The translations under genes were made by a program, and so were the position numbers. Below, in pieces: positions 47,810 through 55,705 of a DNA stretch of 64,000 bases. The stretch spans positions 18,399-82,398 of the forward strand of contig CAWIZJ010000069.1 in assembly GCA_963840535.1 (NCBI GenBank), read 5' to 3'. How positions within the stretch are numbered: the stretch's first letter is position 1; the number at the start of each line of letters is the position of its first letter. This DNA is from VAZQ01 sp963840535. Its GTDB lineage: Bacteria > Pseudomonadota > Alphaproteobacteria > Rhizobiales > Xanthobacteraceae. The notes under the pieces were generated by a model. That model saw nothing but the letters and a program-made list of their open reading frames with translations, was not told the DNA's origin and ran no database searches.

Positions 47810-48121
47810 TCCCGTCCTCCCGATATCTTGTCTGGTCGTGAGCTTATCCGGCTCTGCTCCGCCGGGAAAGCACGTTGCATGATGATGGACCGGCGATCAC
47901 AATGTGCAAGCGACATCAGACGACGCTGCGGGAGGGGGAATCGCCGTGCTGGAGAAGACCCAAAGCCGACGCGTCAACGTCGACGACCGAGCGCACGACG
48001 ACCTGCGGGAATTCTTCGAGCGCGTCGAGCAGCCGGTAGCGGATCACGAGTGATCCAATTCGCTAATCCCCTGGTCGCGATTTCATCGAAATCCGCCCTC
48101 GGTTCCAATGGAGCACCCACG
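47810..48121. other. Divergent intergenic region between TctC-like and aldolase genes
   Basis: The 312 bp must hold promoters for both clusters, but no strong -35/-10 pair stands out. A 35-codon reading from a GTG at 47946 (RRVNVDDRAHDDLREFFERV) ends at 48053; it looks like the end of a degraded gene or a spurious frame. Confidence 0.4.
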
Positions 48122-48973
48122 ATGCCCGATCAATTCGCCGAGCAGCGCCACGAGCTCGCCGTCGCCAACCGCGTCCTCGCCAACGAAGGCATCATCGATG
48201 CGTTCGGGCACATCAGCGTCCGCAGCCCAACGGATCCCGGGCGTTACTTCATTTCCAGGCACCGCGCCTCCGAGCTGGTCGAACCTTCCGACGTCCTGGA
48301 GATGACACTCAATTCCAAGCCGGTGACCCCGACCGGCGTGCGCCTTTACAGCAAGATGGTGATCCACGGAGAGATCTACAAAGCGCGGCCGGATGTGAAC
48401 TCGGTGTGTCACCACCATGCCCCGGCCGTGCTGCCGTTCTGCGCCACGGGCGTGGCGCTCGTCCCACTCTTTCACCTCGGAGGTGCGCTCGGCATGGAGG
48501 TGCCGTTCTGGGACAGCCGCGACGAGTTCGGCGATACCAATCTCCTGGTGAGCACGCCCGAAGAAGGCGCCTCGCATGCCCGCGCGCTTGGCCCGCATTT
48601 CATGGTACTGCTGCGCCGGCACGGCGCGACGCTCGCGCGCAGATCGGTGCGGGAATGTGTATTCCGCTCGATCTACACCACCCGCAATGCCGAGCTGCAG
48701 CTGCGGGCCATGGCGATCGGCACGCTCGGCCCGCTGTCGCCCGGCGAGATCGAGAAATGCAGCGGCCACAATCTCGGCGACCGCGGGGTCGAGCGCGCCT
48801 GGGAGTATTGGGTGACGCGGCTGCAGAAGGCGGAGGCAATGTGGGCGGCCGCCGACCTGCCACGGATGAAGCGCCTAGCCGAGGTGGGGCGGCCACGCAC
48901 CGCGGGCTTGCCACAGCCGAGCAGGACGCCCGCCCGGCGCGCCGCCAATCGTGGCCAACCCGAGAAACGCTGA
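48122..48973 (+). CDS. Class II aldolase/adducin-family protein
   Basis: The 283-residue zinc enzyme is of the AraD/FucA class II aldolase family. The metal ligands are seen in HGEIYKARPDVNSVCHHHAP and the later HFMVLLRRHGATLA; AFGHISVRSPTDPGRYFIS is the phosphate/substrate loop. Members cleave or decarboxylate hydroxy acids, or epimerise sugar phosphates. The start MPDQFAEQRHELA at 48122 was preferred because upstream sequence in this frame is not conserved in character. The final 25 residues are Arg/Pro-rich and atypical. It opens the plus-strand cluster with two cupins, a TctC and a ThDP enzyme. Confidence 0.87.
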   Translation: MPDQFAEQRHELAVANRVLANEGIIDAFGHISVRSPTDPGRYFISRHRASELVEPSDVLEMTLNSKPVTPTGVRLYSKMVIHGEIYKARPDVNSVCHHHAPAVLPFCATGVALVPLFHLGGALGMEVPFWDSRDEFGDTNLLVSTPEEGASHARALGPHFMVLLRRHGATLARRSVRECVFRSIYTTRNAELQLRAMAIGTLGPLSPGEIEKCSGHNLGDRGVERAWEYWVTRLQKAEAMWAAADLPRMKRLAEVGRPRTAGLPQPSRTPARRAANRGQPEKR

Positions 48974-49197
48974 CCGTCGGAACCTGCATGCGATCGGCTG
49001 CTGCCTGATCCCCGAAAGCGCGAGCAGTGGGAACGCCCACCCGCACGGGCGTCGCGTTGCACGTCCGGCTCTAATCCCTTAATGACGATGCATGGGATAA
49101 GCTCGCTTGCAGCAGGGCGGCGTGGACCGTCGAACGATCGTCCGAGAGTTGATCGACGGGATCGCGCCAGAGAAGCCTTTGCGACGGAGGCGCCGGA

Positions 49198-49797
49198 ATG
49201 ACGGGGATGTACGAGCAAGCGCGGCCGGGTATCGGCCACAACCAGCCCGATGAATTTCCCGAGGAAAAGAAGCACGAGAAATGGGAACGATGGGCGAAGA
49301 AGCGCACCTTCGTACGTGCGCTGGAGGGCACCTACAGCCACCTCTACAAGGCCCTGCTCGAGGAGCGTCGAGTGTACCCTTCGCAGGAAGTGCCGTGGAA
49401 GGGCGGACCAGGCCAGTTCGGCAAGAGCGTCATCAGCCCGCAGGCAACCTCGATAATCCAGTCGCTGGAGTCCCACATCGAGGCCTACGCCCCCGGTGCC
49501 TATGGGCAGAAGCACGGCCACCTCAACAGCGCGGTGTTCTACGTGCTCAAGGGCCACGGCCACGACGTGCACGACGGGCGGCGCATCGAATGGGAGTCCG
49601 GCGATGTCATGATCGTCGAGAACGGTTGCGTGCACCAGCACTTCAACGATGATCCCGACGACGAGGCGATCCTTCTGGTGTTCAAGGCCAAGCCATTATT
49701 CCTGTTCATGCATCTCCTATTCCAGAAGATCGTGGAATGGCCGCCCGACAAGCTGCCGCCCGGACAGGACGGATACACGCCGCCGTCCGACTTGTAA
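49198..49797 (+). CDS. Single-domain cupin protein
   Basis: The 199-residue cupin has its metal-site motif in YGQKHGHLNSAVFYVLKGHG and the second half-motif in GDVMIVENGCVHQHFND. The N-terminal 70 residues are helical and charged (EEKKHEKWERWAKKRTFVRA). GGAGG lies 7 nt before the ATG at 49198. The paired-His motifs suggest a functional metal centre, Fe or Mn. It is one of two adjacent cupins likely acting in the same oxidative or isomerising step. The substrate is unknown. Confidence 0.85.
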   Translation: MTGMYEQARPGIGHNQPDEFPEEKKHEKWERWAKKRTFVRALEGTYSHLYKALLEERRVYPSQEVPWKGGPGQFGKSVISPQATSIIQSLESHIEAYAPGAYGQKHGHLNSAVFYVLKGHGHDVHDGRRIEWESGDVMIVENGCVHQHFNDDPDDEAILLVFKAKPLFLFMHLLFQKIVEWPPDKLPPGQDGYTPPSDL

Positions 49798-49864
49798 GCG
49801 CGTGTCGACAAATGCCGGCGTCGGACCGGCTTCGTTCGGCGGAAAATGCCGTGGAGGATAGCGC

Positions 49865-50476
49865 ATGTCGTTTCAGGACAAGCAACCCGCACATTCGGGA
49901 TCGGCCAGCAGCACCTTTCACGCCGACGACATCGCCGCCTCGCAGAAATTTCGCGAGAGCTACGAGACCCGGTCGAACGTCGTCAAGGCCAAGGACATGC
50001 CGTGGGAACGTTCGCCCAACGGCTTGATCAAGCACCTTGTTCATCACCGCATGAATACGCGCGAATGCTGCGTCGAGGCCTACATGCAGTTCCTCGAGAA
50101 GGGCGAGCGGTCGGGCAAACATCGGCACATGTGGGAGGAACTCATCTTCGTTGTCGAAGGCTCGGGTTATGACCTGCATTGGGACATGAAGTTCGACTGC
50201 CTCGATGCCTTCAAATGGCAATGGGCGGAGGAGCCGCGCAAGTTCGAATGGCAGCGCGGCGACTACATCTACATCCCGCCCTTCACCACCCATCAACACG
50301 TCGCCACCGTGGAGGCGCGGCTGATCATGATGAGCAACCGCATTGTCAAGGAGATGGGATTCGACTGGTTCGATCAGGTCGAGAACGCGCCCGCGAGTCT
50401 GATGCGCCTCGCGAGCTTGCGGGCGCGCAATGGCGAATGCGAGCGTGGAAGCCGGAAACCCTCGATTGGAGGATGA
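49865..50476 (+). CDS. Second single-domain cupin protein
   Basis: This 203-residue cupin differs clearly from its neighbour: the metal motif is EKGERSGKHRHMWEELIFVV and the second half YIYIPPFTTHQHVATVEAR. Aromatic-rich segments (FKWQWAEEPRKFEWQRG) flank the barrel. GGAGGATAGC precedes the ATG at 49865. It starts 67 bp after the first cupin and ends 1 bp before the TctC start codon. The two cupins could form a heteromeric enzyme. Confidence 0.85.
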   Translation: MSFQDKQPAHSGSASSTFHADDIAASQKFRESYETRSNVVKAKDMPWERSPNGLIKHLVHHRMNTRECCVEAYMQFLEKGERSGKHRHMWEELIFVVEGSGYDLHWDMKFDCLDAFKWQWAEEPRKFEWQRGDYIYIPPFTTHQHVATVEARLIMMSNRIVKEMGFDWFDQVENAPASLMRLASLRARNGECERGSRKPSIGG

Positions 50477-50477
50477 A

Positions 50478-51500
50478 ATGGGTCTTGGAATTCGCGTCGT
50501 CGTGGTCGCCGGTCTCGCAGTCTGCGCGGTCGCGAATGGTCACGCGCAAAGCCCGGCGGAATTCTACAAGGGCAAGAACGTCGATCTCTACATCGGATAC
50601 AGCGGTGGCGGCGGATATGACGTCTATGCCCGCGCACTCGCCCGCCACATTGGGCGCCTGATCCCCGGCAAGCCGACCATCGTGCCGAAGAACATGCCGG
50701 GTGCCGGCAGCCTGGTGCTCGCCAACTGGCTCTACAATGTCGGTCCCAAGGACGGGACGGCCTTCGGAATGATCGGCCGCGGCACCGGCTTCGATCCGTT
50801 GCTCGGATCGAGCAAGGCGCAATTCGACGCCGGCAAGTTCAATTGGATCGGCAGCATGAACGATGAGGTCAGCGTGTGTGTCGCCTGGCACACCTCTGGC
50901 CTCGCCACCCTCGAACAGGTCATGCAGCATGAGTTGACGGTCGGCGGCACCGGCCCGGCAGCCGATACCGATCAGTTCCCAAAGGTGCTCAATGCGGCGC
51001 TCGGTACCAGGTTCAAGATCGTCACCGGCTACCCCGGCGGCAACGAGATCGACCTGGCGATGGAACGCGGCGAGGTAGCCGGCCGTTGTGGCTGGTCTTG
51101 GTCGAGCATAGTCGCTACCCACAAGCATTGGGTCGACGGCCGCAAGATCAATATTCTGGTGCAACTCTCGCTCGGAAGGCATGTCGACTTGCCGCATGTG
51201 CCCCTGATCATGGACTTCGCCAAAAGCGACGAGCAGACGCAGATCTTCAAGCTGGTGTTTGCCCGCCAGCCCATGGGCAGGCCGTTCCTGGCACCACCCG
51301 GGATGCCCGTGGAGCACGTGACCGTCCTGCGCAAGGCGTTCGTGGATACGTTGCGGGATCCAGAGTTCCTGGCGGACGCCGCGCGGATGAAGCTCGAGAT
51401 CAACCCGGTTTCGGGCGAGGCCGTTCAGGGCATCGTGCAAGAGGTCTACCAGACGCCGAAGTCTGTCACCGCCAAGGTCGCTGAGATGATCAACCGCTGA
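50478..51500 (+). CDS. TctC/Bug-family solute-binding protein
   Basis: The 340-residue periplasmic binding protein has signal peptide MGLGIRVVVVAGLAVCAVAN (cleavage near GHAQS) and Bug-like features GKNVDLYIGYSGGGGYDVYA and VPKNMPGAGSLVLANWLY. The start at 50478 is set by GGAGG just upstream; an earlier in-frame ATG at 50430 would overlap the cupin gene and mask the signal peptide. It probably captures the compound processed by the neighbouring cupins and ThDP enzyme. No permease subunits are in the window. Confidence 0.9.
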   Translation: MGLGIRVVVVAGLAVCAVANGHAQSPAEFYKGKNVDLYIGYSGGGGYDVYARALARHIGRLIPGKPTIVPKNMPGAGSLVLANWLYNVGPKDGTAFGMIGRGTGFDPLLGSSKAQFDAGKFNWIGSMNDEVSVCVAWHTSGLATLEQVMQHELTVGGTGPAADTDQFPKVLNAALGTRFKIVTGYPGGNEIDLAMERGEVAGRCGWSWSSIVATHKHWVDGRKINILVQLSLGRHVDLPHVPLIMDFAKSDEQTQIFKLVFARQPMGRPFLAPPGMPVEHVTVLRKAFVDTLRDPEFLADAARMKLEINPVSGEAVQGIVQEVYQTPKSVTAKVAEMINR

Positions 51501-51508
51501 CGCCGTCA

Positions 51509-53287
51509 ATGCGGAGCAAGAGCGCGCACGCGATGGAAGCGAAGGTCGAGAACCACGCCCGCTGGCAGTCCGATGTCATCGTCGACCTGATCAAGCGCTA
51601 CGGCTTTCCGTACATCACGCTCAATCCAGGCGCGAGCTTTCGTGGCCTGCACGATTCGCTGGTCAACTACGGCGCCAACGAGCCGCCCATGATGCTGTGC
51701 CAGCACGAGGAGACCGCGGTGCAGATCGCACACGGCTACGCCAAGGCATCCGGCAAACCGATGGCGGTCATTCTGCACGATCTGGTGGGGCTGCTGCACG
51801 CCTGCATGGCTATCTACTATGCCTATATCGACCGGGTGCCGATCTTCGTCATCGGCGCGACCGGCCCGATGGATGAGGCCAAGCGCCGGCCACATATCGA
51901 CTGGACGCATTCAGCGCTGGTTCAGGGCAACGCAATCCGCGACTACGTGAAATGGGACTACCAGCCGACCTCGATCGAAGGCGTGCCGGAAAGCTTCGCA
52001 CGCGCCTATTCGATCATGACCACCGAGCCGCAGGGGCCGGTCTACATGTGTTACGACGCCGCGCTGCAGGAGGAGCCGCTCGCCTGCAAAGTGCCGCTGC
52101 CACCCGTCGGCGCTGCCGCCACCCCGGCGCCAATCGCCCCTGATGCGACGGCGATCGAGGCGATCGCGGACACGCTCATGCGTGCCGAACACCCCCTCCT
52201 GCTCGCCGAATATGCCGGCCGGCGCGCGGGAGGATTCGAGAGCATCGTAGAGCTCGCCGAGACCACCGGCGCCGCCGTATGGGACGTCAACAACGCACTT
52301 AACTTCCCCAACAAGCATCCGCTGTGCCTGAGCATGGACAAGGCATCGCTGCGGCACACCGATCTCGTCGTCGGTCTCGATGTCAAGGATTGGGAAAAAC
52401 AGCTGACCGAGCTCAACAGCACCGAACGCACCCGCGAGCAACTTACGCCACCATGGTGCGACTTCGTGGAGATCGGCTTTGGTGAGCTCAATATCAGCAA
52501 GTGGGCGTTCGACTATTGCCGCATGCAGCCTTGCTCGGTCCGCGCACTCGGTGACACCGCTCTCGGGGTTCCCGCGCTCACCAGCATCTGCAAGCGGCGC
52601 ATCGCCGGTGACGCCAAGCTCCGGACTCGCATTGCCGAACGCAAGGAGAGGATCGGCCAACGTCACGACGAGCTGTGGGCGAACTGGCAGGACGAGGCGC
52701 GCCGGGATTGGGATTCCTCGCCCATGACCTTCTCACGGCTCGCGCTCGAAGTGTGGGAGGTGATCAAGAACGAGGACTGGGTGCTCACGGCCAACAATCT
52801 CAAACAACAAGTGCGCAAGCTTTGGGATTTCGACCGGCCCTATCGGCATCCCGGTGTTGAGCTCGGCACCTCGACCCAGATCGGCATCTCGCTCGGCGTG
52901 GCGCTCGCGCACAGAGGCACGGGACGGGTCGTTGTCGACATCCAGCCCGACGGCGACCTGATGTTCGACGCCGGCGCGCTCTGGGTCGCCGCCAAGCATG
53001 AAATCCCCATTCTGATCGTGATGCACAACAACCGCGCCTATTACAACGACTGGGAGCACCAGCTTCGAATGGCGCACCTGCGCGGCACCGACGAGGCCAA
53101 GGCCCATATCGGGATGGATCTGTTCGGGCCGGAGCCCGATTTCGCGGCGCTGGCGCGCTCCATGGGTTGCTGGGGCGAAGGACCGATCGACAGACCGCAG
53201 GATGTGCGTCCCGCACTCGAACGTGCGCTGACCGAGGTCAAGAAAGGCAGACCAGCTTTGGTGGATACGATCACGCGTCACCGGTGA
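51509..53287 (+). CDS. Thiamine diphosphate-dependent enzyme (acetolactate synthase/benzoylformate decarboxylase family)
   Basis: The 592-residue ThDP enzyme has three domains: PYR (about 15-180) with the catalytic Glu in LCQHEETAVQIAHGYAKASG near residue 67, a central domain (about 200-340), and PP (about 400-590) with the Mg/ThDP motif starting DGDLMFDAGALWVAA and ending HNN. It would decarboxylate or carboligate a 2-oxo acid; the exact substrate is not evident. It starts 8 bp after the TctC stop; MEAKVENHARWQSD at 51533 is an alternative start. It is the last gene of the plus-strand cluster and completes a plausible catabolic set. Confidence 0.88.
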   Translation: MRSKSAHAMEAKVENHARWQSDVIVDLIKRYGFPYITLNPGASFRGLHDSLVNYGANEPPMMLCQHEETAVQIAHGYAKASGKPMAVILHDLVGLLHACMAIYYAYIDRVPIFVIGATGPMDEAKRRPHIDWTHSALVQGNAIRDYVKWDYQPTSIEGVPESFARAYSIMTTEPQGPVYMCYDAALQEEPLACKVPLPPVGAAATPAPIAPDATAIEAIADTLMRAEHPLLLAEYAGRRAGGFESIVELAETTGAAVWDVNNALNFPNKHPLCLSMDKASLRHTDLVVGLDVKDWEKQLTELNSTERTREQLTPPWCDFVEIGFGELNISKWAFDYCRMQPCSVRALGDTALGVPALTSICKRRIAGDAKLRTRIAERKERIGQRHDELWANWQDEARRDWDSSPMTFSRLALEVWEVIKNEDWVLTANNLKQQVRKLWDFDRPYRHPGVELGTSTQIGISLGVALAHRGTGRVVVDIQPDGDLMFDAGALWVAAKHEIPILIVMHNNRAYYNDWEHQLRMAHLRGTDEAKAHIGMDLFGPEPDFAALARSMGCWGEGPIDRPQDVRPALERALTEVKKGRPALVDTITRHR

Positions 53288-53406
53288 GCGATCCGCAATG
53301 GAACTGTCGGGAGCCGCGTCCCGATTGCAGATCGCATCAAAACCGAGTAGCCGCGAGCCACCTGCTGTCGCGGCCATCAAACGCTATTGGATAGATGCCG
53401 GACTTC

Positions 53407-53706
53407 TCAAATCGCGAGCTTCAAGTCCTTGGCCGCGCGGAACGTGACCTTCTTGCTCGCTTTGATCTTTATCGCCTCTCCGGTTGCGGGGTTGCGCCCC
53501 ATGCGGGCGGCGCGCTTTCTCACCTGCAAGATGCCGAGGCCGGCGATCCTGATGCGCTCACCCCGCTTGAGGTGCTTGGTGATCAAAGTGACCATGTCGC
53601 CGAGAAGTGCCTCCCCGGCACGCTTCGTCATTTGGTGATCGTCGGCCAGCTGTGCCGCCAGAAGCTTGAGCGTGACGGGACGGCTGGGTTTGGCCATTGG
53701 TGCCAT
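53407..53706 (-). CDS. HU-family DNA-binding protein
   Basis: The 99-residue histone-like protein has the HU/IHF signature GRNPATGEAIKIKASKKVTF in the DNA-binding arm and a dimerisation helix pair (AAQLADDHQMTKRAGEALLG). It compacts or bends DNA. The start at 53706 (MAPMAKPSRPV) or 53697 (MAKPSRPV) is equally plausible. The sequence is more divergent than a housekeeping HU (THL instead of the usual N-terminal NKTEL pattern), so it is likely an accessory HU paralogue. Confidence 0.85.
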   Translation of the reverse strand: MAPMAKPSRPVTLKLLAAQLADDHQMTKRAGEALLGDMVTLITKHLKRGERIRIAGLGILQVRKRAARMGRNPATGEAIKIKASKKVTFRAAKDLKLAI

Positions 53707-53994
53707 GATAGTTTCCCTCATCAGGAGCGCGATATGCGCCGCGCTGGACGAGACATGATTCGGAACCGAAAGGAAAGTGGTCAGCATGGCCGATCCGGCT
53801 TCATGCCCAGCTTCTTGAGCGACGGAAGGGCGGGCTCGCAGGTGAGAATCGTCGACCGGCGCGTCAATTCCGGCTGTCGGGCGATGGCGGCAAAGTGCAC
53901 CCGGACGGCCAGCAATGTTCCCGGTCGGGAGGAGGACATACGAAATCCATACACGGTCCGGCAGGAGGCTCGAAGCTGCTTTGGTGGCCCCGGA

Positions 53995-54681
53995 CTATGC
54001 TTCGATCGCGGGCTCCAAACCGTTCTGGGCGAGCAACGGTCGCGACTCGGTTACAAGGAATTTCACCAGTGCCGTCACGGCGCGCGCATCCTTCGCGCTA
54101 ACCAGCGTGCCGGCAGCAAAGGTCGTGATCTTCTGCAACGTCGGTGGCAGCGGGCCGACGATCTCGATACCGGTCACCGGAAGCAGCTCGCTGATCTGCT
54201 GGACACCGAGCTCCGCGTCACCGCGGGCGACGACCTCGCCGACCGGGGTGCCGGGGTCGGGCATCACGATCCTCGACTTCATTGCGTCGGCGATGCCGAG
54301 CCATGCCAAAACGGTGGGAAAGTAGATGCCGCTCATGCCGGACTTGGAATGGGCGACCGATCTCGCCGCGAGCAGGGCATTCTTGAGCGCTTCGGGCGAG
54401 CCGATGTCGGGCTTCGGAGCACCCTTGCGCACTGCGATGCCGATGCCGGAGCGGGCGAGGTCGACGCGGCTTCCGGCTACGACCTTGTTGCGCGAGACGA
54501 GATCGTCGATCATCTCATCAGAGAGGATGACGAGGTCGCCGCCGGCCCCACGCTCGAGGTCTTGCACCAGGCTCATCGTGGAGCCCCAGGTGACGGCAAG
54601 CTCGGTCCCGGTCATGCGCTGGTATCTCAGAACGAGCTCCGATAGGACGGATTTTACGCCATTGGTGGACAGAATTTGCAT
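53995..54681 (-). CDS. ModA-like binding-protein fold without signal peptide
   Basis: The 228-residue protein belongs to the molybdate-binding (PBP2) fold family: LVLRYQRMTGTELAVTWGST, GDLVILSDEMIDDLV and VGEVVARGDAELGVQQISEL. No export signal is present; the protein starts MQILSTNGVKSVLSEL at 54681, placed by GGAGGA 8 nt upstream on the minus strand. It would be cytoplasmic, perhaps a sensor or carrier rather than a transporter component. It lies 30 bp downstream of the Rieske ferredoxin gene on the same strand. No ModB/ModC is nearby. Confidence 0.8.
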   Translation of the reverse strand: MQILSTNGVKSVLSELVLRYQRMTGTELAVTWGSTMSLVQDLERGAGGDLVILSDEMIDDLVSRNKVVAGSRVDLARSGIGIAVRKGAPKPDIGSPEALKNALLAARSVAHSKSGMSGIYFPTVLAWLGIADAMKSRIVMPDPGTPVGEVVARGDAELGVQQISELLPVTGIEIVGPLPPTLQKITTFAAGTLVSAKDARAVTALVKFLVTESRPLLAQNGLEPAIEA

Positions 54682-54710
54682 CGCGATCATCCTCCGCACT
54701 TGTTCCAAGG

Positions 54711-55028
54711 TCAGCCGATCTCGATCAGGACCCGGCCGTTCTCCACGACGGTCTTATAGGTCCTGATCGGCACCATGCAGGGCGGCGCTACGACCTCCCC
54801 GGTCTTGATATTGAACTGTCCATTGTGAAAATTGCACTCGATCACCTCGCCGTCGACAAAGCCTTCGGAGAGCGAGCCGGGTCCATGCGTGCAATTATCG
54901 TCGGTCACGTAGAACACCCCGTCGAGATTGAACACCGCGAGCGCGAAACCCGCGGTCTCGACCTTGAGAGCCGCGCCGCGAGCCACCTCTTCGGTGCTGC
55001 AGAGATCGATGCGACGGGGAGCGGACAT
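54711..55028 (-). CDS. Rieske [2Fe-2S] ferredoxin
   Basis: The 105-residue Rieske-type ferredoxin has both cluster motifs: CTHGPGSL (Cys, His) and CNFHNGQF (Cys, His), with a proline-containing loop (GEVVAPPCMVPIRTY). It carries electrons to an oxygenase; the flavin reductase at 55706 is the likely partner. The start MSAPRRIDLCSTEEVA at 55028 fits soluble Rieske ferredoxins. It is divergent from the unknown gene at 55123. No oxygenase alpha subunit is in the window. Confidence 0.88.
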   Translation of the reverse strand: MSAPRRIDLCSTEEVARGAALKVETAGFALAVFNLDGVFYVTDDNCTHGPGSLSEGFVDGEVIECNFHNGQFNIKTGEVVAPPCMVPIRTYKTVVENGRVLIEIG

Positions 55029-55122
55029 CCAAAGCGCCCTCGTTGACTTCTGATGCGACCTGGTGCCAGTCCTAACCCAGACAGCCGAGCACGGCTCGCC
55101 ATATAGCGAAGAGACCGCAGCG

Positions 55123-55635
55123 ATGAAAAGCGAAAGTGCGCGCATGAGCTCGGCGGCAGAGGCGCGGTTCCGCGTCGACTACCCCAATTCCAGTCCGCGG
55201 GCCGTGAAGGTCGTCGCGCTCGACCTAGCGAGCGAGCAGCTGGTCAAGCGCGCGGCCGAGCGGACCTGGCAGGGGGCGACCTTCTTTACGTCACTTACGT
55301 TCGACGGTGCGCCGCGCGACGGCGAGGGCTGGTCGATCCCGGCCTGGCTGAACGATCTCGCCGGCCGGACCAAGGCGCTGGTCGAGGAGGTGGCCTCCGC
55401 CGACCTGGTGGTGATGGTGTCGAGCGCCGGCACCGCGGCACAGGCCGCCGCCGTCATCGGCGAGGCTTGCGCGATGCGCAAGGTGATGACCATGGCGGTG
55501 GTGGTCGGCGGCGAGCAGCGCTCTGACGAGGAGCTGTCGAGGTCGTTGGCGGCACTGCGGCCGTACGCCGCCATGCTGGTGATCGCCGGCGGCGACGAGT
55601 ATTTCGAGGAGATGCTGGCGGCGTTGAGGGCATAG
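55123..55635 (+). CDS. Unknown protein between ferredoxin and ferredoxin reductase genes
   Basis: The 170-residue protein begins MKSESARMSSAAEARFRVDY. It shows alternating beta/alpha segments and a small-residue-rich stretch ADLVVMVSSAGTAAQAAAVI that recalls nucleotide-binding loops, then MTMAVVVGGEQRSDEELSRS. It has no signal peptide. I do not recognise the family. Placement next to a Rieske ferredoxin and its reductase suggests a role in that redox system. The frame is also open upstream to 55063, but the ATG at 55123 fits better. Confidence 0.65.
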   Translation: MKSESARMSSAAEARFRVDYPNSSPRAVKVVALDLASEQLVKRAAERTWQGATFFTSLTFDGAPRDGEGWSIPAWLNDLAGRTKALVEEVASADLVVMVSSAGTAAQAAAVIGEACAMRKVMTMAVVVGGEQRSDEELSRSLAALRPYAAMLVIAGGDEYFEEMLAALRA

Positions 55636-55705
55636 CTCGACACGCGGGAGCAATGAACGTGGCGACCATGGGACGACCGGTCGGGGAGGAGGGCTCAGTA
55701 CTGCC

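Noticed and set aside
47624..48121. Upstream extension of the class II aldolase frame
   Set aside because: It overlaps the divergent TctC-like gene and lacks conserved sequence; the aldolase homology starts at 48122.
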